From assembly GCA_946482625.1 (NCBI GenBank), contig CAMLSH010000252.1, positions 1-5,969 on the forward strand: a stretch of DNA of 5,969 nt, in the 5' to 3' direction. Shown here piece by piece: positions 1 to 5,969 of this stretch (position 1 is its first letter; the number at the start of each line of letters is the position of its first letter). The translations under genes and the position numbers were made by a program. The notes under the pieces were generated by a model that worked only from the letters and a program-made list of their open reading frames with translations, had not been told where the DNA came from and searched no databases. Origin of the DNA: an uncultured Opitutaceae bacterium (GTDB taxonomy: Bacteria; Verrucomicrobiota; Verrucomicrobiae; Opitutales; Opitutaceae).

Positions 1-241
1 GGTGATCGATCACGACGCGTTCCTCAACCGGGGCGATGGTAACTTTTGGCGCCGGAGGAACGGCGGTCAGATCGGGTGCGGCGTCATCGGCGGCGAGCGC
101 CCGACTGGTGAAATAGGTGGCGCCGCCGGCTCCAAGAAGAGCGAGCGCGATGACGGCGGAGCGGAGAGGAAGGCGGGAACGTGATCCCGCTACTGCGTTG
201 CGGGCGGCGGAAGGTTGGTCGGCTGTGTTGAGCGAGTTCAT
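1..241 (-). CDS. RND-type efflux membrane fusion (periplasmic adaptor) protein, N-terminal part only
   Basis: The first 80 residues are visible; the gene continues past the left edge. It starts at the ATG at 241-239. Residues 1-27 are polar with several Arg, followed by a hydrophobic stretch (about 29-46, AVIALALLGAGGATYF) ending in ALA at 48-50, which looks like a signal peptide or N-terminal anchor. After a Pro/Ala-rich linker comes PKVTIAPVEERVVIDH (65-80), which resembles the first beta strand of HlyD/AcrA-type adaptor proteins (commonly 'VTVAPVEER...'). In that family the adaptor bridges an inner-membrane RND pump and an outer-membrane channel. The gene lies just downstream of a TetR-type repressor and has its own copy of the operator 33 bp before its start, so it is probably the first gene of a repressed efflux operon. 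No Shine-Dalgarno sequence precedes the ATG. The conserved lipoyl and barrel domains are outside the window, so the family call rests on a short region and on context. Confidence 0.7.
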   Translation of the reverse strand, partial: MNSLNTADQPSAARNAVAGSRSRLPLRSAVIALALLGAGGATYFTSRALAADDAAPDLTAVPPAPKVTIAPVEERVVIDH

Positions 242-273
242 GAGAGGGTAGAGTTGGCGGTGAGTTGTTAGTA

Positions 274-291
274 GTTTACTATTTAGTAAAC
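274..291. promoter_or_regulatory. Probable TetR-family operator, copy 1 (before the efflux adaptor)
   Basis: GTTTACTATTTAGTAAAC is a perfect 8-bp inverted repeat (GTTTACTA / TAGTAAAC) around a 2-bp centre. The same 18 bases occur at 949-966 before the repressor gene. It is AT-rich within GC-rich DNA, sits 33 bp upstream of the adaptor start and directly follows the repressor's terminator. The size, symmetry and duplication fit a TetR-type operator. A promoter probably overlaps it (TTGTTT and a poor TAACAA are 17 bp apart on the minus strand), but I cannot fix the -10 and -35 boxes. Confidence 0.8.
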
Positions 292-300
292 AAAGTGGGC

Positions 301-328
301 AAAAAAAAGCCGTGGTCAGGGCACAGCT
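301..328 (-). terminator. Intrinsic terminator of the TetR gene, overlapping its stop codon
   Basis: Read on the minus strand, AGCTGTG (328-322) pairs with CACGGCT (314-308) over 7 positions, one of them a G-U pair, around the loop CCCTGAC. Seven T residues (307-301) follow directly. The TGA stop codon of the repressor (318-316) lies in the loop. This is the hairpin plus U-tract form of a Rho-independent terminator. The stem is short and only moderately GC-rich, so termination may be partial. Confidence 0.6.
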
Positions 329-936
329 GTCGCTACGGGACGAACGGCTCCGAGGAGGGTGAAGGCGGTTTCAGGAAGGATGCGAAGAAACTCCAAGTCG
401 TTCTGAATACGGGCTTGAGCGAGGCTCCCTTCGAACAAGGCGAAGAGACATTTGGCTTTCGAAGCAGCGTCGCCAGGCGGCACCGAACCATCGGCTTGGG
501 CGTCGCGAATGGCGGATTCGAAATAGCGGATCTGGCGTTGGAGGATTTCCTGGACCTTGACGCGGATGGTTTCGTCCTGCGTGCCGATTTCGGAGCCCAA
601 GGAGAAACACGGGCAACCGAGGACGCAGCCGTGATCTTTTTGGATCTTCACCTGAGCGTCGTAGGCGTTCTGGAAGAAGCTGCGGATGCGTTCGATCGGT
701 GCGACGGAGGGCGAGAACATGCCGTCCCATTTGGCGCGGCCGGCGTTGGCCCAATCGTCTTCGAGGGCGGCGACGGCGAGTTCGGACTTGGATTCGAAGA
801 AGTAGTAGAAACTGCCTTTCTTCACGCCGGCTTTCTCGCAGATCGCGTCGATCGTGACCGTGCCGTAGCTGCGCTCCCAGATCAGATCTAGTGCGGCTTC
901 GAGAAGGCGTTCTTTGGCGTCGCTGATGCGTCCCAT
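316..936 (-). CDS. TetR/AcrR-family transcriptional repressor
   Basis: The product has 206 residues, the usual length for the family. Residues 5-53 form the DNA-binding domain: helix 1 is about 5-20, and the helix-turn-helix is about 27-46 (TVTIDAICEKAG then VKKGSFYYFF), with the typical 'GSFYYFFESKSEL' end. Residues 60-206 are the helical ligand-binding and dimer domain, whose sequence gives no clear ligand. A short cysteine cluster, CVLGCPC (C104, C108, C110), falls in this domain where related regulators often have 'GCPxG'. The protein most likely represses both its own gene and the downstream efflux adaptor, since the same inverted repeat lies 12 bp before its ATG and again before the adaptor. 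No Shine-Dalgarno sequence is seen before the ATG at 936. The family is certain; the regulated genes are inferred from position and the inducer is unknown. Confidence 0.93.
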   Translation of the reverse strand: MGRISDAKERLLEAALDLIWERSYGTVTIDAICEKAGVKKGSFYYFFESKSELAVAALEDDWANAGRAKWDGMFSPSVAPIERIRSFFQNAYDAQVKIQKDHGCVLGCPCFSLGSEIGTQDETIRVKVQEILQRQIRYFESAIRDAQADGSVPPGDAASKAKCLFALFEGSLAQARIQNDLEFLRILPETAFTLLGAVRPVATAVP

Positions 937-948
937 GTGGCGGAAATT

Positions 949-966
949 GTTTACTATTTAGTAAAC
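949..966. promoter_or_regulatory. Probable TetR-family operator, copy 2 (autoregulatory)
   Basis: This is the same 18-bp inverted repeat as at 274-291, with no mismatch, 12 bp upstream of the TetR start codon. Its position suggests autorepression. If one copy is reverse-complemented, similarity extends outward (TT on one side, TAC on the other), with the two central bases changed from TT to AA. So the flanks are oriented oppositely at the two sites. The promoter boxes cannot be set with confidence, but the repeat is close enough to the ATG to overlap the -10 region. Confidence 0.8.
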
Positions 967-1103
967 TACAAGCGGAATTTTGAGAAAAGTTGGGACGCGG
1001 GGAGCAGGAGCGGTGGCCGGTGGTGGCTGATGGCAGGCAGGAGAAGGCGGCAGGTGAGAGCTGCGATATTGCTTCTGAGATACCTCTCGAATGGGTCTGA
1101 ATT

Positions 1104-1218
1104 TTGGCCACAAAAGGCGCAAAAATTGGCCGTCCTGCCGGCGTTACTCTCCGAGGCGCCTATAGGCGCCTCTCACGGTTTACATGCCCTTTGGATTTCT
1201 TGCGCCTTTTTGCGGCCA
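1104..1218. repeat. Nested imperfect palindrome (two arms around a perfect 20-bp palindrome)
   Basis: The left arm begins TGGCCACAAAAGGCGCAA at 1105. The right arm ends at 1218 and on the other strand reads TGGCCGCAAAAAGGCGCAA. The arms match except for one substitution and one extra A. Their midpoint (about 1161.5) almost coincides with the centre of the perfect palindrome at 1153-1172 (1162.5), so the element is concentric. The DNA between arm and core pairs poorly. It could form a long branched hairpin or be a REP-like intergenic element; no U-tract makes it a clear terminator. Confidence 0.6.
1153..1172. repeat. Perfect 20-bp palindrome
   Basis: GAGGCGCCTATAGGCGCCTC equals its own reverse complement. 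As a hairpin it gives an 8-bp GC-rich stem with a TATA loop. It forms the core of the larger concentric structure at 1104-1218. It could be a protein-binding dyad, a hairpin in RNA or the tip of a REP-like element. Confidence 0.85.
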
Positions 1219-1314
1219 CATGCTCCGTGTGAGGTTCCGGAGTCACTTATTTTTTGCTTCACCCGGAAGGAGGAAGTGGGGAGTGACCGGCGGGACCGGC
1301 CATGTTTCGCCGCA

Positions 1315-1329
1315 CCCGCGAAACGCGGG
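1315..1329. repeat. Short GC-rich hairpin
   Basis: CCCGCG and CGCGGG flank an AAA loop, giving a 6-bp perfect stem. It lies beyond the eno terminator when read in the eno direction and has no following T-run, so it is unlikely to terminate on its own. Confidence 0.45.
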
Positions 1330-1333
1330 CGTG

Positions 1334-1365
1334 AAAAAGGCCGGCGCGTGGAGCGGCCGGCCTTT
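1334..1365 (-). terminator. Rho-independent terminator of eno
   Basis: On the minus strand AAAGGCCGGC (1365-1356) and GCCGGCCTTT (1345-1336) form a perfect 10-bp stem around a 10-nt loop. The T-run extends to 1334 (five T in total, three of them in the stem). It lies 66 bp after the eno stop codon. The strong stem, T-run and place make this the clearest terminator in the window. Confidence 0.85.
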
Positions 1366-1431
1366 GAGAGGTGAGAACTTTGCGACGCAGTTGTCCGGAA
1401 GGCGCGGACGCGAGGTCCGGCCCTACGACGA

Positions 1432-3037
<1,606 letters not shown>

Positions 3038-3319
3038 TCAGGTCGATACGCGGTCTTCTGATCGCGCGTTGCGAACTCTCCAAGGGCGAAGGGCGCCGAT
3101 GGCAATCCAAGCAGATAAAGCCGGGACAATGGCTAACAGAAAACCCGTTCGATATTTGATGGGAAGGTACACGCAGATCACGGAAGTCGTGCCGATGAGG
3201 ATTAGTGTAATCAGCAGGTGCCAAACGTTTTTAAACCACCAAGACCGAGATTCTTTCTTCGATTGCGCGAGACGAGCTTCTACGCCGGAGATCAAGATGT
3301 CTTCGTAGGTATGGTTCAT
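3038..3319 (-). CDS. Small two-helix membrane protein of unknown function
   Basis: I do not recognise this 93-residue product. The N-terminal 30 residues are charged (MNHTYEDILISGVEARLAQ...) and likely form a cytoplasmic amphipathic helix. Two hydrophobic segments follow, about 33-52 (with WHLLITLILIG) and 58-77 (with LLAIVPALSAWIAIGAL), separated by a short turn with K55 and R57. The C-terminus is basic (RPWRVRNAR), which by the positive-inside rule places both ends in the cytoplasm. The ATG at 3319 lies 22 bp after the stop of the upstream membrane gene, in an AT-rich stretch without a Shine-Dalgarno sequence, so the two genes are probably co-transcribed. By hand count 3061-3300 is about 51% GC, clearly lower than eno. 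The hydrophobic pattern and operon position argue that it is real, but its role is unknown. Confidence 0.7.
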   Translation of the reverse strand: MNHTYEDILISGVEARLAQSKKESRSWWFKNVWHLLITLILIGTTSVICVYLPIKYRTGFLLAIVPALSAWIAIGALRPWRVRNARSEDRVST

Positions 3320-3341
3320 GATCTGATTTTTTAAAATTGGC

Positions 3342-3773
3342 TCAATTCAGCCACCACTTGAACACCTCGCCGGGGTCCCAGTAGGTGAGCATGAGGCTGG
3401 CGGCGAAGGCGAGGAGGCTGATCACGAGGCGGGAGAAGGCGCGTTTGCTATGCGCTTTGGGGAGAAAAAATCCCCACATAAACGTCACCGAGCTGGCGGC
3501 GAAAAAGAGGCCGAACATCGCGGGCAACAGCATGCCGGAAGCGTCGTGGACGAAGGCGGCGAAACCGTCGAGTTGGGTCGGGGCGTCGACGGCGGGGCGG
3601 GGGGTGTGACCGAGTTGGAGGCGGGCGGCGAGCCAGGAAAGGAGGACGGGGACCGTGATGGTCATCGCGGAGGCGATGGCGAAGTTGGCAAACAGCAGGC
3701 AGCGTTTGCAGCAGCAGAGGGAGGCGCACGGCTTCAGGGTGTGGGCGTGCGCCGGGTTGACGGTACTTTCCAT
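3342..3773 (-). CDS. Cys-rich three-helix membrane protein of unknown function
   Basis: I do not recognise this 143-residue product. A short N-terminal tail carries a cysteine cluster, CASLCCCKRC (C16, C20, C21, C22, C25), just before the first hydrophobic segment (about 26-50). Two more segments lie at about 80-104 (MLLPAMFGLFFAASSVTFMWGF) and 113-131 (SRLVISLLAFAASLMLTYW). Between the first two is a 30-residue polar loop. I chose the ATG at 3773, 39 bp after the ankyrin gene's stop. The frame also has a TTG at 3812 touching that stop (TGATTG), which would add 13 residues and couple the two genes; this cannot be excluded. No Shine-Dalgarno sequence is present at either. The cysteines could bind metal, form disulfides or be lipidated or palmitoyl-like sites; nothing in the sequence decides. 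Co-transcription with the ankyrin gene and the small membrane gene is likely. Confidence 0.72.
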   Translation of the reverse strand: MESTVNPAHAHTLKPCASLCCCKRCLLFANFAIASAMTITVPVLLSWLAARLQLGHTPRPAVDAPTQLDGFAAFVHDASGMLLPAMFGLFFAASSVTFMWGFFLPKAHSKRAFSRLVISLLAFAASLMLTYWDPGEVFKWWLN

Positions 3774-3812
3774 TACGACGACTGGCTGGAGGGGTTGAAG
3801 CGGAGGAATCAA

Positions 3813-4835
3813 TCAAGCGCTGCGCACGAGCCCCAGTTTGTGGAGGACACGCGTGAAAGCGCCGGGCGGTTTCGGACGGAGTTGAGGCGGAAGCTGGGAA
3901 ACGAAACCGCGGGAGGCGGCGATGCGAATGGGAGTGGCGCCGTCGTAGTTGCGCGCGCCGAGGTTTTGCGCCGTGAGGAGGGCTGGGGGGATCTGATCGA
4001 GGTGGCCTTCGTAGGCGGCGGCGTGGAGCGGGGTGTCGCCGTGATCGTTGCGCGTGAGCAGGAGTTCGGCGGTGAGCTCGGCGGGCGGGATTTTGTCGAG
4101 TTGGCCGGTTTCGGCGGCGGCGTGGATGACGGTGTATCCCGATTTGCTGGCGAGCGTGAGGTTGGCGCGGACGAGGTAGGCGGTGGGAATCTGTTCGAGG
4201 CGGCCGGCGATGGCGGCGGCGTGGATCACGGTGTCGCCGGAGCTGGTGGTGGCGAGTACGGCGGCGACGGTGATGAGTGCAGGCGGGAGTTGGCGGAGAT
4301 TGCCGTTGAAAGCGGCGACGTGGAAAACGGTTTCGCCGGAGGCGTTGGTCTTGATGAGAAGGCCGTCGGTGATGAAGGCGGGCGGGAAGCGGTCGAGCGT
4401 GCCGTTTTCGGCGGCTTCGTGGAGGAGCGTATTGCCGAGATCGGTACGAATCTGGACGGTGTCGGCGGTGACAAGGGCCGGCGGGATCTGGCCGAGGTTG
4501 CCGTGGGCGGCGGCGACGTGGAAGACGGTGTAGCCGGAATTACTGCGGGTGAGCAGGATCTCGGCGTTGAGAAGAGCGGCGGGGATCTGGTTCAGAAAAC
4601 CGCCGAAGGCGGCGTGGTGCACCGGGGTGTAGCCGGAGTCGTTTTTGACCAGAAGATTTTCCGCCGTGAGCAGGGAGGGCGGCAGCAGGTGGAGGGCGCC
4701 ATACTTCGCGGCGGTGTGCAGCGGCGTGGTGCCGGCAGCGTTGCGCGCGGTAAGTTGGGCGTCAGTGAGAGCGGCGGCGGCTTCGGGGGAAAGCAGCTGG
4801 TCGCGGAGGGCTGCGTGGAGTTCTTCGACCGTCAT
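3813..4835 (-). CDS. Ankyrin-repeat protein with variant 33-residue repeats
   Basis: The product has 340 residues, no signal peptide and no membrane segment, so it is probably cytoplasmic. Residues 35-323 hold nine ankyrin-type repeats, each starting with GxT, at 35, 68, 101, 134, 167, 200, 233, 266 and 299: an exact 33-residue period with no insertions or deletions. The first helix has the ankyrin signature (GDTPLHAAAYEGHLD in repeat 8). The second helix differs from the usual 'VVKLLLEAGADVNA': here it reads QIPPALLTAQNL, with an invariant Pro after the Ile/Leu/Phe. The TPLH histidine is kept in repeats 1-8 and is Arg304 in the last, degenerate, capping repeat. Residues 1-34 form an N-terminal cap whose end (LTDAQLTARN) resembles the end of a repeat. 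The frame is open up to 5165, but this runs through the divergent receiver gene, so I start at the ATG at 4835 (preceded by CAGGT, a weak ribosome-binding site). Ankyrin proteins bind other proteins; the partner is unknown, but the membrane proteins encoded next in line are candidates. Confidence 0.9.
   Translation of the reverse strand: MTVEELHAALRDQLLSPEAAAALTDAQLTARNAAGTTPLHTAAKYGALHLLPPSLLTAENLLVKNDSGYTPVHHAAFGGFLNQIPAALLNAEILLTRSNSGYTVFHVAAAHGNLGQIPPALVTADTVQIRTDLGNTLLHEAAENGTLDRFPPAFITDGLLIKTNASGETVFHVAAFNGNLRQLPPALITVAAVLATTSSGDTVIHAAAIAGRLEQIPTAYLVRANLTLASKSGYTVIHAAAETGQLDKIPPAELTAELLLTRNDHGDTPLHAAAYEGHLDQIPPALLTAQNLGARNYDGATPIRIAASRGFVSQLPPQLRPKPPGAFTRVLHKLGLVRSA
3864..4733 (-). repeat. 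Tandem 99-bp coding repeats (ankyrin units)
   Basis: Eight full units of 99 bp fill 3942-4733, followed by a partial ninth ending about 3864. The units have diverged at the DNA level but keep exact length, so the array looks old and under selection for phase rather than recently amplified. Confidence 0.85.
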
Positions 4836-4983
4836 ACCTGAGTGGGTAAGAAATCGGCGCAACTTCGCGTGTGGCAAACAAAAAGCCGGTCGTGGGCGTG
4901 AATGGAATGTGAACTTTTTTTGAACGAAGAAGCCGCAGGATTTCGGTTTGCCATGCGGGGCGCGCAAAACACGCTGTCGGCCC
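4836..4983. other. Divergent promoter region between the ankyrin and receiver genes
   Basis: These 148 bp separate two divergent starts and so must drive both. TGAAC occurs twice as a direct repeat flanking a T-run (4910-4925 region), the most AT-rich part. I could not assign reliable -35/-10 boxes in either direction and found no strong inverted repeat. Confidence 0.5.
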
Positions 4984-5412
4984 ATGAGCGAAGCACCTGT
5001 GTCCAGCGCAGCCGACCCCACTGTGAAGCGTGATGCTATTCTGGTCGTCGACGATGAGCGGCCGATTCTCGATATGTTTTCGGCGGCGCTCGAAACGCAG
5101 TTCGATGTGGTGACGGCGACATCGGCACGCGAGGCGGAGTTCGCGTTGCGCAAGAAGACGTTCAAGGTGGTCGTGGCCGATCACCTGATGCCGGGAGGAA
5201 ACGGGATGAGTTTTCTAGTACGCTGTCGTGAAGAGTACCCGCACATGCAGCGCGTGCTGGTGACCGGGTACATGAAGCCGGAGATGCTGCTGCGCAGCGT
5301 GAACGAAGCGGCGTTGTATCGTTATCTTTTGAAGCCGGTGCAGATGACGGACCTGCTGCGGATCGTGCAGGACGCGGTGCGCGCGCACGATGTGGCGGCG
5401 AAGACGGCTTAA
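4984..5412 (+). CDS. Stand-alone CheY-like response regulator receiver protein
   Basis: The product has 142 residues: a short polar N-terminal tail (1-16) and one receiver domain (about 18-136), with no output domain. The phosphorylation machinery is complete: acidic pair D23-D24 (ILVVDDE), phospho-acceptor D66 (VVVADHLMPGGNG), switch T94 (VLVTGY) and K117 (YLLKPV), with aromatic Y114 in the usual switch position. Such proteins take a phosphate from a sensor kinase and act by binding a partner, as in phosphorelays or motility control. No kinase is in the window. I chose the ATG at 4984 because the domain begins soon after; an in-frame ATG at 4948 would add 12 unpromising residues. No Shine-Dalgarno sequence is seen. 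The gene is divergent from the ankyrin gene, which may or may not reflect a shared role. Confidence 0.93.
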   Translation: MSEAPVSSAADPTVKRDAILVVDDERPILDMFSAALETQFDVVTATSAREAEFALRKKTFKVVVADHLMPGGNGMSFLVRCREEYPHMQRVLVTGYMKPEMLLRSVNEAALYRYLLKPVQMTDLLRIVQDAVRAHDVAAKTA

Positions 5413-5414
5413 GT

Positions 5415-5441
5415 CTCTCGCGGTCGAAAAGCCGTTGAGAG
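5415..5441 (+). terminator. Weak hairpin after the receiver gene
   Basis: CTCTC (5415-5419) pairs with GAGAG (5437-5441), and CGG (5421-5423) with CCG (5432-5434), two bases after the TAA stop. There is no proper T-run after it, so terminator function is only a possibility. Confidence 0.3.
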
Positions 5442-5498
5442 GTTAGTTGAATAGCGAAGACGCCAAGACCGAGGGTCGGAGCGAAGTGGGAAACTGCG

Positions 5499-5523
5499 CA
5501 CCGAAGCGAGGGAGCTTCGAGTG
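5499..5523. repeat. Intergenic hairpin
   Basis: CAC plus CGAAGC pairs with GCTTCG, one bulged A, then GTG, giving 9 bp around the loop GAGGGA. It lies in the spacer between two convergent genes. It could be a REP-like element or RNA structure; no T-run follows on either strand. Confidence 0.45.
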
Positions 5524-5555
5524 GATTAAGCGTCAATTCTGCTCGCGGCGCGAAA

Positions 5556-5575
5556 GCGCGGTGAGGACACCGCGC
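5556..5575 (-). terminator. GC-rich hairpin after the uvrA-like gene, possible terminator
   Basis: On the minus strand GCGCGGTG (5575-5568) and CACCGCGC (5563-5556) form a perfect 8-bp stem with a TCCT loop, 16 bp past the stop codon. Only three T residues follow, so it is either a weak terminator or a REP-like palindrome. A competing small hairpin (GCGC-GAAA-GCGC) overlaps its 3' side. Confidence 0.5.
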
Positions 5576-5591
5576 CTCCATCGAATTGGAT

Positions 5592-5969
5592 TCAGGTGCG
5601 GCCTTTGAGTTTGGTGCGGAGGTAAGGCGCGGTCGGGGAGTTTTTCACTTTGAGCAGGCCGTCCAAGGGGCCTTGATACAGGAGGTCGCCGCCGTCGGGG
5701 CCGCCGACGGGGCCGAGTTCGATGATCCAGTCGGCTTCGAGGAGGAGATCCAAATGATGTTCGATGACGACGACGGTGTGGCCTTGATCGACGAGCGAGT
5801 GGAGGACGCGGATGAGTTTTTCGCAGTCACTCAGGTGGAGGCCAATGGTGGGTTCTTCGAGGAGGTAGAGGTTGTGCGGTTGCTGGCCGCGGCTGCGTTC
5901 GCGGTAGCTGGCGAGGCCGGCGGAGAGTTCGGTGACGAGTTTGAGGCGCTGGGCTTCGCCGCCGGAGAG
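5592..5969 (-). CDS. uvrA: UvrA-like excinuclease ATPase, C-terminal 125 residues
   Basis: The gene enters from the right edge and ends at the TGA at 5594-5592. The visible part is the end of the second ATP-binding domain of UvrA, the damage-sensing ATPase of nucleotide excision repair. In order it shows the ABC signature LSGGEAQR (residues 1-8 of the fragment), Walker B LYLLEEPTIGLH (34-45), the H-loop VVVIEHHLD (66-74) and the UvrA-specific ADWIIELGPVGGPDGG (79-94). Two features differ from standard UvrA. The Walker B Asp is Glu (LLEEPT against the usual ILDEPT), and about 10 extra residues separate signature and Walker B (AGLASYRERSRGQQPHN). Both suggest a UvrA paralogue or the long tandem form rather than the classic protein. 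The zinc-finger and N-terminal domains lie outside, so total length cannot be judged. Confidence 0.92.
   Translation of the reverse strand, partial: LSGGEAQRLKLVTELSAGLASYRERSRGQQPHNLYLLEEPTIGLHLSDCEKLIRVLHSLVDQGHTVVVIEHHLDLLLEADWIIELGPVGGPDGGDLLYQGPLDGLLKVKNSPTAPYLRTKLKGRT

Larger units (their letters stand above)
967..1431. other. Gene-free spacer between the TetR promoter and the end of eno
   Basis: About 465 bp with no convincing gene on either strand; the open frames here have no recognisable domain and odd composition. Both neighbouring genes run leftwards, so this stretch holds the upstream side of the TetR promoter and the 3' end of the eno transcript. It contains the nested palindrome at 1104-1218, a small hairpin at 1315-1329 and the eno terminator at 1334-1365, listed separately. 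I see nothing clear in 967-1100. Confidence 0.7.

Noticed and set aside
265..891. Plus-strand open frame opposite the TetR gene
   Set aside because: The minus-strand frame is an obvious TetR regulator, and this one has no domain and would begin inside the operator.
1233..1290. Possible structured RNA (GTCACT pairing with AGTGAC plus inner pairs)
   Set aside because: Needs bulges and mismatches, has no promoter that I can see and does not resemble a known RNA family.
937..1374. Plus-strand open frame in the eno-TetR spacer
   Set aside because: It crosses the operator and palindromes, is rich in Arg and has no recognisable domain.
3450..4841. Long plus-strand open frame (463 residues) opposite the ankyrin gene
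   Set aside because: Gly/Glu/Val-rich, with periodicity that only mirrors the 99-bp ankyrin units; the minus-strand reading has a real fold signature.
4836..5165. N-terminal extension of the ankyrin protein by 110 residues
   Set aside because: It would overlap the well-supported receiver gene on the other strand and shows no repeat or domain.

Overview
The window looks like a piece of a high-GC bacterial chromosome. A member of the Verrucomicrobia (Opitutaceae-like) is the best guess. That placement is an inference from the 65-70% GC look of most genes, the near absence of Shine-Dalgarno sequences, the style of the UvrA-like C-terminus and the unusual ankyrin repeats; no marker gene settles it. 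Six genes are read leftwards (minus strand) and one rightwards, plus partial genes at both edges as counted here.

Left part (1-966): a drug-efflux type locus. A TetR/AcrR-family repressor (316-936, minus) is followed by the start of an RND-type membrane fusion (periplasmic adaptor) protein that runs off the left edge (1-241, minus). An identical 18-bp inverted repeat, GTTTACTATTTAGTAAAC, lies just upstream of both start codons (274-291 and 949-966). A probable intrinsic terminator lies between the two genes, with the repressor stop codon in its loop. The simplest reading is two separately promoted units, both controlled by the same repressor.

Middle-left (967-2727): a gene-poor spacer of about 465 bp with a nested palindromic structure, then a good intrinsic terminator, then a complete enolase gene (eno, 1432-2727, minus) with all catalytic residues present.

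Middle-right (2728-4835): an enolase upstream spacer, then a closely spaced three-gene minus-strand set: a 340-residue protein made of nine unusual 33-residue ankyrin repeats, a 143-residue membrane protein with a cysteine-rich N-terminus, and a 93-residue two-helix membrane protein of lower GC. I do not know what this set does; it is the least explained part of the window.

Right part (4836-5969): a stand-alone CheY-like receiver protein (4984-5412, plus), divergent from the ankyrin gene, then a hairpin-rich convergent spacer, then the C-terminal end of a UvrA-like excision-repair ATPase (5592-5969, minus) that runs off the right edge. I saw no tRNA, rRNA, CRISPR array, insertion sequence or phage gene.
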